DNA of 64,000 bases from Boswellia sacra (lineage: Eukaryota > Streptophyta > Magnoliopsida > Sapindales > Burseraceae), in contig SNVD02010473.1 of NCBI GenBank assembly GCA_013180625.2, positions 2,852,001-2,916,000 of the forward strand. The letters are read 5' to 3'. Of the stretch, positions 23,841 through 32,929 are shown one piece after another (the first letter of the stretch is position 1; every line of letters begins with the position of its first letter). Below the pieces are notes generated by a model. It did not search any database and was not told the origin of the DNA. It saw only the letters and a program-made list of their open reading frames with translations. Made by a program: the position numbers and the translations under genes.

Positions 23841-23963
23841 GGAGTAATCTCTCGAGTTCCCCCAAAGTGCTCCAACATTCCCGCAATACATGAATATATC
23901 AATATCAGCATATATAGTTGCACGGAGTGTTGGAAGCCTTTGAGGGAACTTGAAGCTTTCTCC
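23841..23963 (-). ncRNA. MIR477-like: miR477-like precursor H3 (copy B, distal of a pair)
   Basis: H3 is the copy-B counterpart of H1. The candidate miRNA is at 23930-23950 on the minus 5' arm, beginning AGTTCCCTC and containing the full core. The opposite arm carries AGTTCCCCCAAAGTGCTCC. Arm substitutions relative to H1 fall mostly outside the miRNA, as expected under selection on the mature sequence. It lies 75 nt from H4, the same spacing as H1-H2. Confidence 0.75.
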
Positions 23964-24037
23964 ATCTTCAGTTTAAGAGAAGAGCATTCTTCACGCAGCT
24001 TGAGCAACAAGACCCTGCAAGAGCCGTTAACGGACGA

Positions 24038-24180
24038 GGAGTTACCTCCCCAAGTTCCGACAAAGACTTCCAACGCTAGCTCCCGCATGCATGCAGCATA
24101 AAGTATCAATATTATTGCATAATTAATTGCATGGAGATGAGGAGTGTTGGAAGCCTTTGAGGGAGCTTGGAGAGATCTCC
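24038..24180 (-). ncRNA. MIR477-like: miR477-like precursor H4 (copy B, promoter-proximal)
   Basis: H4 is the counterpart of H2. The candidate miRNA (24147-24167) begins AGCTCCCTC. The basal stem GGAG..ACCTCCCCAAG pairs with CTTGGAGAGAT..CTCC with slightly more mismatches than H2. The TATA element 65 nt upstream reads TATATAG on the minus strand (24245-24251). Confidence 0.76.
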
Positions 24181-24244
24181 GTGATCTTTAGTTATAAGAA
24201 CAGAATTCTTCACACAGCTTAACGAGGTACAAGCCTCGGTGGGT

Positions 24245-24465
24245 CTATATAGCTAGCAGTGCATGTAAGTGCATGATTAATATAATAAGAATTCGTTGAC
24301 TTAGAGGAGGCTGAAGATGAAGAACGAATCCTACATGCCCATATCGCATCTTTAAATCTATTATAAATTCGTATATATATTCGCCCTTTGGTTTTCCATC
24401 TCTCACATATATAATATTATTCTTCTCTTTCTTCCTCTCGGACATGATGGAGGCTTATTACGTAA
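24245..24465 (-). promoter_or_regulatory. Promoter of the H4-H3 unit: TATA box and TTACGTAA palindrome
   Basis: TATA at 24245-24251 (minus GCTATATAGACCC). TTACGTAA lies at 24458-24465, 207 bp farther upstream, inside GATGGAGGCTTATTACGTAA. The same palindrome stands 209 bp upstream of the H5 TATA and 184 bp upstream of the orphan TATA, but is mutated (TTTCTTAA) in the copy A alpha unit. ACGT-core palindromes of this kind are bound by bZIP/NAC-type factors in plants; which factor acts here is unknown. Confidence 0.5.
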
Positions 24466-25339
24466 GTATGCGCAATTAATCATTTAGCTAATTACTGCAT
24501 TAAATTACATTTACCACTATACATTATTCTATATGATATAAATGAATGTTTATAATTAACAAATTAATGCGATAAAGGGTATATATAAAATTATGAATTA
24601 TAAACACACACCTTATTGGACATTGCTAATTAGAAGTAAAAACTTGGTAAGTGTAATAAATATAATTGATTATCCTCGAATGGTTGAAAAAGAATAGTAG
24701 AGAAGAGATTGGAAAAGATTCAAAATAAATCGTGTCTGTAATCTCGTATGAAAATTGTTTTCACATGTTCTCCAAGAATTTCTAGTGGAGGAACTTCTGC
24801 AGGAACGCTTTTAACCTAGATAAATTGGTAGGAATATAAATAATGATGATAATTGTGAATTGACTAGCTACTTCCCTCAAATGGTCAAGAGAATATTTAT
24901 CCAATATTGCTTTTTCTACCTATTATAGCGAATGTCTAAAAATCAATAATTTCAATGAGAGAGATGTAAACCTTGTATTGATTCTGTTATTCATATTCAA
25001 AATTCAATTTCATAAATTTCTAAGCAAGAATGGAGCTAGGGCTCCACCAGCCTAATTATATCAATCTATCACTAAGGAATCCATGACAAGAATTGTCTAC
25101 AAACGATAAAGGCGTAAACCAGGAGTACACATTGTCAAAATGTCAATATCCACTTCCAATCAAGCATAACTAAAGATAATATATCATCAGGTCCAATGGG
25201 TGTTGACTCTGGACGTGGAAAAACAGTCTACTGGATCCTCTATTCTTTTGGAGTCCATGATCGGGTAACGCAACAATAAAGAGATGTAGCAAAAAGAAAA
25301 CGCTATAAACCAGTTTTAATTAAGCATCTTGTTAATTAG

Positions 25340-26704
25340 TTAATTAAAAGTAAGCACTAATGTGATTAAAAAACATGGACAATATTTGGCAACTTTCTAT
25401 GCTTAATGTTAATTCCGGATTGAGCTCTGACGAGAGTGTTGGGTGGAATTAGACCTTCAAAACCCCAAAAGCTAAATCAAATATTGGTGATCAACATTTC
25501 TCTAACACTTATAAACTGACTATCAGCCATTTCTACAACCGATGTGGGATTACTCTAATAGCTTGAAACTTCACCTAGAAGAACTAACTTTCAGACAAAG
25601 ATTATTATTGTAGATGAGTATTCAATAGATGAATCTAGCTATTATGTTGTTTGGCCTTCCTTCATATCTAATTGATGAGTTTGGTAAATAACGGTCACCA
25701 CTTGGATATATGCTTCCTATAAGCTTGGTAACTAATTTGCTTATATACATTGCTTCATTCTAAGGGCCTTTCTTAAGATTTTATTAACTGATTTTATTAG
25801 AAATAGTAAACTACTATATATTACATCAAGTCTTACCGTGCATTTACATATATTGTATAAAATAATCATACAAATTTTAACTTAAGATTTTCATATTAAT
25901 TCTTCTTCATAATATCATATAGCTAAGGCAGTAATGTATTAATATTCGGTATGCTGCTTGGAAGCATCACCTTTACCCGATTCAACTGAGACTGACAGTG
26001 CTCTTGCTTCATTTTTTTTGAACCCCATTCCCTTGCGGTTGAAATAGAGATTGAAATTCTTGTATGATAACATTAGTGTAGAGAAGTAACACACCGGTTT
26101 TTTTCACTAACTCGATCGAGATCAACATTGACATGCTCAATTAATTAAGTTCAGATGGTTCTTTCCTTTGATAATCATTTTGCTTCTGGTACTTCATCCA
26201 GATACTATTTCAAATATAGTGCAATTGTTTATACGTACATGTCCTCTGGTACCATGAAACTCATCATTCCAAAACGCCTTGGTCGAACATATCCATGATT
26301 AAATCCAAGTCTGGTCTTGAATTAATCTTCACATTCATGTCCATTGTTCTTTTCGGAAATCAAAATCTCTCGAGTTATTCAACAATGCTATTGAAAGGCG
26401 AAGGAATACTTGTATGTCACTTGAATTTGTAACGAGGAACTTTTGAAGTGTACATGTGTTAATTAATTATTTGAAGTGTTTGTTTTAAATAATGTGTTTG
26501 TTTCTGTTTGCAAAATCTCAAGTACGCTTTTCATTATACTAGCTAGGCATTTTCTATCCTATTTTTCCTAGTTTAACAATTTAGTGAATATCATATTAGC
26601 TAATTAAAGAAACGCATGAATTCGATCGCCAGTGACCTTTTTCTACTAGTTAATAAATAATCTCTCAGTTTTAGATCAATATTTTTCCCTATTTTTCCGC
26701 TATA
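25340..26704. repeat. Copy-B-specific interval containing a degenerate M50B 3'-flank copy
   Basis: Copy A joins directly across this point (TTAATTAAAAGTATAAAAATAATTTGTA, near 15000). The right half, about 25950-26450, resembles 11940-12450 downstream of the M50B gene. No exon-like M50B coding sequence is included. The left half (25340-25950) was not matched to anything. The likely reading is that copy B keeps a remnant of an older tandem unit that copy A has lost. Confidence 0.6.
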
Positions 26705-27629
26705 AAAGTATAAATATAATTTGTACGAATAAAGAATGCAATACTAATTTATTATGTTTAAGATATGAATAAAAAATTTCTATAGAAATAGAAAGAATCT
26801 TAAGGTAGTAGATTTAGTAACCTATGTATTTAATTTATTATGATAATAATAAATAGCTATGGCTAAAGAAATAATTAACTAACTTCCCGTCAGAAACTCA
26901 GAAACTTTATTATAACTTTCTAAATTTTGTTGAAACCAAATATGTTATTATAGAAATTTGATTTAGGGAAAATAAATAAAAAAAATTAATAAAATTTAAC
27001 CATGTTAAATACTTCAAACGAATTGTGTTTGTTCCTGACACTGATCATGCATATTAGACAAGAAAAGAGCTGAGATCAGGAGGGAAAAAATTAAACATAA
27101 TTTTTATTTATAATGTTTTAAACTGTTAATGGAAATTATGTCAAAATATTGGTAATAATAATTGTACATGTATCCAGCAACTAGATCGACACGCACCCGC
27201 CCATTGATCTAGAGTTAGGGTTTCCTCTGCAACTAATAACAGAACCTCTTGCTGCTAAGTGGGCGCATATGCAGTAGATCCATCATTGCTTTTTATGGCA
27301 ATTAGTGAGGAGCACCAAGATATATTATCCCTGCCAACATAGCCACTGCAACAAAGCCGCATGTCAAGAACATTAATATACAAGATATAATTAACATCAA
27401 ATACCCTAATGACTTTCGCTCTCTCTCTGCAAATATCATTCTGAAAGTTTCAAAAAAAAAAAAAGCGATTACATTATATATATAGGCATGCATGGTTTGA
27501 AGATATATAGTTAGAAAATCAAAGCTAAGCTGTCGAAAAATATCATCATGATGGGTGTATATATATACATATAGATCAGAAAATTAAGTTTTAGTTAATA
27601 ATTAATATGTTTTTTCCGCACGGATGCAA

Positions 27630-27750
27630 GGAGAAATCTCTCAACCTCCCTCAAAGACTCCCAACATTCCCACAATATATATAAATTAGTGATCATCAAT
27701 ATATTTGCATGGAATATTGGAAGCCTTTGAGGGAAGTTGAAGCCTTCTCC
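27630..27750 (-). ncRNA. MIR477-like: miR477-like precursor H5 (copy B beta unit)
   Basis: A compact fold-back: GGAGAAATCTCTCAACCTCC against GGAAGTTGAAGCCTTCTCC at the base, then TCAAAGACTCCCAA against TTGGAAGCCTTTGA. On the minus strand the 5'-arm candidate is at 27717-27737 (begins ACTTCCCTC, core intact). The plus-strand 5' arm (27643 onward, ACCTCCCTCAAAGACTCCC) is itself close to miR477, so the hairpin is nearly symmetric between strands. The TATA box is on the minus strand 86 nt upstream. Confidence 0.78.
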
Positions 27751-27835
27751 ATTAATAGTATATCTAGTAATTTTGAGATAGAAGAGAGAACTCTCCACAA
27801 CAGCTGTAACAAGAGGCATACCCTCCATAGGATAC

Positions 27836-28058
27836 TTATATAGGGATGCATGCATGCTTAACAATTAATATTCAGTGCAATTCTGGCTATAGCTTAGAAG
27901 AGGCTGAACGAATATCAATTGGCCACATTTGCTGTCGCATCTTTTATCTTATAAATTTACCTATAATATTCGTCCTTTGGATTAGCCATCTCTTATTTCT
28001 ATTATATATTCTTGTGATCTCCATTACTGATATGATATGATGGAAGCTTATTACGTAA
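27836..28058 (-). promoter_or_regulatory. Promoter of H5: TATA box and TTACGTAA palindrome
   Basis: TATATAA at 27836-27842 in CATCCCTATATAAGTATCC (minus). TTACGTAA is at 28051-28058 within GATGGAAGCTTATTACGTAA. Both are shared with the hairpin-less copy A beta unit. The region between holds a conserved GAGGCTGAACGAAT word (plus) also seen in the alpha units. Confidence 0.5.
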
Positions 28059-30085
28059 GTTAGTTTGGGCTACAACTTAATTAGTGTACGTAGCTATCAG
28101 CTGATTATACGTAGATGCTAACGTGGATGAATTACTATTAACTTGAGTCAATCATTTCTTTATCTGATTTAGCTTCTAATAGATTAGGTTGATTTGTTAA
28201 TTTCTAACCAAAATATATACAAGTGAAAAGATTATTTGTACTACACAACTTGTATCGTAGTTTTTCATGACCTGCATTTTAAGTGACATGTAACTCATGG
28301 CATTATTAATTAATGTTACATCATTATTAGTAGTCATATCAGCCAATTTATTTTTGTATTTAATTGATACTGTTAATATATAATAATGGAAAAAATAAAA
28401 TAAAAAAGTTTGATACAAATTAAACATTGTTAAGATGTGGGAATGTTAATATATAATTCTCTAATATCAAAAGATCTCTGATATAAAATGCAACATGATA
28501 CTTTTAAAAATGCAGTGTGTGTGTATATATATTGATATCCAATTACATATGGTAGGTATACAACGAAGTACATAGATACACATACATACATTAATATAGG
28601 TTATTATTAATTTTTACAGATATAGAATAATATGACAAATTAATCGATATACAATAATCAAAAATATTAATTAATATATGATTATTAGAGCAAGTTAAAT
28701 AGATGCATATACAAACTTCAATAAGAATAGGTAATAATATTATTTATCATCCTTATATAATACAAAGAGAATACATAGAAGATCAAAAAGAACATCATAT
28801 GGAAAATTTCACAAAAAAATTTACATCGATCTTCATGCATATATATAAATATATATAGTCTCTTATACCTAATTTCAAAGTAAACACTATATATAACATA
28901 TAAGTTAATTAAATCATTAAAATTTTCACATGTTCTTTACTCTTAATAAGATGTACTAGCTCTCTAGTGGGAAAGCTTTTTAATTAATATATCAAACGTG
29001 TGCTTGGATTCTGGAAGACTTTATTTAGCCTGCATTCACGGGAATATATATACTGGGATGCACCAATCCCTACTTCAAGAGTCAAGAGAATATATATCAA
29101 ATATATAGATAAATATACCTTTTCTACTTATAAATAGCGAATGTCTAACAATGATTTTCACTAATTAAGTGAGATGTCATTCTTCTAGTGATTCATAAAT
29201 TATAAAATGTCAATGTATATAGCAAGACAATAGGAGGCTCCACCACCAATCTATATTTATCATCCATCTCTAAAGCCTTGGAATCCCTAACCTGGCACGA
29301 TTTGTCTTTGTAGAATAAAAGAATAATAAACAAGAAGTGCACATTGTCAATATATGTATTATATATAAACAAGCTTAGACTAAAGATCGATCACCATCGC
29401 TCTCAGATATCCACTTGCTATTGACTCCGCAAGTTGAAACATAATTTAATTTATAGTAAATCCTTATACTTTACACCCAACATGATCGAGGAACATGGAA
29501 AAAAGATATTGTACCAACTTAAAAGTTTCCTAATCCCTTTTCACTACAATACTAACACATTTTAAAGTTAGAATATTAAATAACATATGTAGTAATATAT
29601 ATATAAGTAAGCTTTATTAAATGAATAATACTATATCTACAGTCATTTAGTACCAATTCACCTCAAAACCTGTATTGGCAAAATTCTATTAGAAATGAGT
29701 TGGTCATTATTTATTTTTATTTTTTCTCTTCCGGTGAATTTTTATCAACTTTGATTGTAAAGAGTTGATTGTAAATCTAGCATTACTCTTGTTAAATTTG
29801 TCAAAATTTCATATGGTAGAATGTAATCTCCTTTTTATTTGTTTTGATTCTTCACTTTGCATAGATATATAATATTATCTGATAAAATATTTTTTTCCAA
29901 CACTGTAAAACACTCGCTGATTTCAATTTGAATTTGAGAGGTAAAACGTAAGCTTTGAGACTCTTGTTTACAAATATATATATATCAAATCGAATTGAGA
30001 TAGTACTTTGGTTTTTCCTTAGCAATATTTTTATATATATTATCAATCTTTTTCTTGCCAGGCCGTTTCAATTGCAAATAACAAA

Positions 30086-31960
30086 AACATACACAGTACT
30101 TATTGACTTATGCTAATTTCCTACATGTTAACATATACATACACACACACACACACACATATATAGGAATAATAGTGTATTCAATATCTCTTGTGATTTC
30201 AGGGTTCCTTTGAAAGATAGGTTTGATCTCTAAGAGTTTAATTCTCTGGTGGTCTAATAAATATTTAACGGTTTCTATATATAAGCTTTTAGATTAGGTA
30301 ATATATCTGTAATTACCTCCAACTACAAAGCCCGTTAATCGTTGGGTCTATTGAATTAATGTAATCAAACCACTTTATATTCATGTTAAGTTCTTGAGCG
30401 GTTTTCATTTCTTCTTTTTTTCTTTAATTAAACTGGATTCTCTTTCTCTTCCAAACAAGATTAATAATTTTACTAGATTGAGTGACCTGGCCAAGCAATA
30501 ATTACAATAAACACCTGGTTGCTAAGTCATATAAGGGCGACAGGCAAATATAGATAAGTAGGTTTATTATTTGACAGTTTGTTAACTTGCCTAATTCCAA
30601 GAAAGGTATCCCATTATCGAGTAGTCCTACTTTATGGCTCGACGTCTTACTTAACAAATTCCTTAATGCATCTAAAAAGTTAGGATTTCACTGTCCAGTT
30701 TAAAAAATAATGAATAAATAACATTCTTTCAACTGCATCTTTTTAGAACATATTAGATTGATTATCGTTTTGGGTGGAGCTCTTATAGGTTTGTCTTGAA
30801 AAGGGTTGAGAAAAGGGAGTAACCACTCCTTTTAGAAGCCACAAACCAATTCACTATATGAGATGTGAGACAAAATCACCACCTTAATTTATATCTAACG
30901 TCAACCATAATTAAGTGGTCTAACCCATGTTTTGAGGGAACGATAATAAAGAGTAAATGGTGGTAATTAATTCTTTATTTTTTTAATAATATTTTCATCC
31001 TCGTCCCTGACCTGCTGAAATTTAACAAAATGATATCCTTTTAACCTTAATGATAACACGACTTGATCAAAGATTTAGATAGCCACAAAAGATTTTGCCA
31101 GCCAAAAAACAGAAAGAAAGAAAAACCAATTATAAAGTAGAACATAAAATCTACTAACACGACAAAAAGGTAGAAAAGAACATTAGTAATTAATAGAGAA
31201 AATATTACAAAACATACAGCCAAAAGGATTATAAGCTGAGTTATATATGTGAACGTGCTTCCTCCCGCTTCACTGGTACACCTGACGGTCTATGATCCTT
31301 GATCATCAACATCTTTGTATTATGATCATAGAGATCTTTGTAATATATATAATACATAGAAGAGAACATTCTCCAAATTAGCAGATTAAAACATACATGA
31401 TATAAATCTTCTTTAACCAAGTGTAATATAAGGCACCTTGCAGTTGCAGGCCTATGTCCAAACCCGTCATCTTTAACCTTAAAAGCACCTGCACTGCAAC
31501 CATGATGTATGCACATAATATATAACATCATGTCCACAGCTAATACAGATGGATTATTCTTGGTTTGGGATATATGCGTTCAGCCAGCTTCTGTTGTAAT
31601 TTAGGTCCAGTTTAAGACAATCCTGCATCTTCTTTTTATTTGCAAGCAGCGAAAAAAGAGAAGAAAAACTGACCTATAACACCATTCTGCTGAGTATAGC
31701 TTTGAAAACAAATCCAGATTGATTTGTATGGAGTGTCTACGCTTTAAATATGCTCAGATGGCTGCAAAGGATGGGAGGCTGGTGTTTGCCTGATCATCAA
31801 ATACATAAACAAAAGAGAAAGAACAAGATGCTCAAATTCAAATTAGAATTAATTTGCTACTCTTGTAACTATATGTGCTTTTCAACATCTCATGAAAATA
31901 GAAGTGCTCTTCAACCAAGTAGAAGATAATGAAAAGGATTATGATGCAACAAAAAGCACA
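30086..31960. other. Intergenic after the duplication
   Basis: AT-rich single-copy sequence with a CA microsatellite (about 30140-30160). A 98-codon minus frame at 31241-31537 contains two HRP-containing basic stretches with possible splice sites between them, but no signal peptide and no family I recognise. I do not call it a gene. Confidence 0.3.
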
Positions 31961-31976
31961 TAATAGTGTTCCATGA

Positions 31977-32255
31977 TATTTTCATGGTGTTTGAAACCAT
32001 AAGATGATGAAATAGTGGTAACTAAATAGGTTCATCTTGAGCACAAAGCCCTGAATTCTTTTTATCATTCACACTCAGGGATAAGTCACAACTTCTGGAC
32101 TAAGATTTTGGCCTTCATCTCATGGTGTTTTAAACCAAAAAATGATGAAATAGTGGTACACAAGAGAGGTTCATCTTGAGTACAAAGCTAGATGTATTCT
32201 TTTCATCATTCACACTCAAGGATAACTCACGACTTCTGGACTAGGATTGTGGACT
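31977..32255. repeat. Local tandem duplication, unit about 140 bp
   Basis: Two adjacent units (31977-32108 and 32124-32255) share TCATGGTGTTT.AAACCA, GATGATGAAATAGTGGTA, GGTTCATCTTGAG.ACAAAG, CATTCACACTCA.GGATAA and CGACTTCTGGACTA.GATT. They are not obviously transposon-derived and no coding role is visible. Confidence 0.75.
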
Positions 32256-32753
32256 TCACTCAATCTTTTAAACTAAAGCAAGACAAGAATAATGCTAGCT
32301 ACAACACAAATAATACATCGTACATACAGAAGACATGAAGAAAACTTATGAAGGCTACAACACATAGATAAATATGGTTATTAAATACCTATAAACTAAT
32401 ATTTCGGCTGCATGTTATCTTACATAACTACTTATTTAAGAAATGAAGAACTCGATCAATTTTCATTATCTATTAAGATTAAGCCTACTATCAGAAGCAC
32501 AAAACTCCCAATAGATGAAAAGTTGAGGTACCCGTGGAAGTTAGTGAAGTTCTTTTTATTAAGAATAATTTCATGGATATCTCTAAGACATACAAGTTCA
32601 CAAAATTTAAAGCGGATGCTTATGATGACCACTTTACATCAATCAAATGCTCTGGTCCCGAGGACACTCCTTCTGGCAAGTAATTTCATCTCTAAGAATC
32701 AAATCTAGACTATTCTGTCTAGACTGAAATGACATAGCCAAAAGTAGCAAGCA

Positions 32754-32849
32754 GGAGTTAGCCTTCAATTACCCCCATCAGCCTCCAGCATTCCAGCATT
32801 CCTTTAAGATGGAATACTGGAAGCCTCTGAGGGAAATTGGAAACTCTCC
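32754..32849 (-). ncRNA. MIR477-like: miR477-like precursor H6 (outside the duplication)
   Basis: The shortest fold-back of the set (96 nt): GGAGTTAGCCTTCAATTACCC against GGGAAATTGGAAACTCTCC, and CCTCCAGCATTCC against GGAATACTGGAAGCC. The minus 5'-arm candidate is at 32817-32837, begins ATTTCCCTC and has CAGAGG instead of CAAAGG in the core. A TATA box (32916-32922, minus ATTATATAAACTCC) is 67 nt upstream. The leader retains GGCTGTGAGAAAT, weakly like the other units. It is the most diverged member. Confidence 0.72.
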
Positions 32850-32915
32850 TTTCAATCAGAAAAAAGCTCAAAAATTTCTCACAGCCTTACCATATACGAC
32901 AAGTCTCAGTGGAGT

Positions 32916-32922
32916 TTATATA
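32916..32922 (-). promoter_or_regulatory. TATA box of H6
   Basis: Minus-strand ATCATTATATAAACTCCACT, 67 nt upstream of the H6 base, the same arrangement as H2 and H4. No TTACGTAA palindrome was found in the following 400 bp. Confidence 0.55.
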
Positions 32923-32929
32923 ATGATGA

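Larger units (their letters stand above)
21886..30085. repeat. Segmental duplication, copy B (about 8.2 kb)
   Basis: Copy B pairs with copy A. It contains three miR477-like hairpins against two in copy A. Unique to B are a TIR element (22569-23592) and the interval 25.34-26.70 kb, which includes a copy of the M50B gene's 3' flank. Within each copy, the first block (alpha) and second block (beta) are themselves distant relatives: both contain GAAACCAAATATGTTA, TAGGGTTTCCTCT, the hairpin/promoter module and GATGGA.GC..ATTACGTAAGT. An older duplication therefore preceded the large one. Confidence 0.85.

Noticed and set aside
23816..24109. Overlapping open frames on both strands at the H3/H4 site
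   Set aside because: They result from the fold-back structure of the miRNA precursors; equivalent frames in copy A (13294-13626) are not conserved as proteins.
31241..31537. 98-codon minus frame with two HRP-containing basic segments, considered as a small secreted peptide (CEP- or CLE-like) gene
   Set aside because: It has no signal peptide, the proline-rich motif does not match either family, and it lies in AT-rich DNA without other support.
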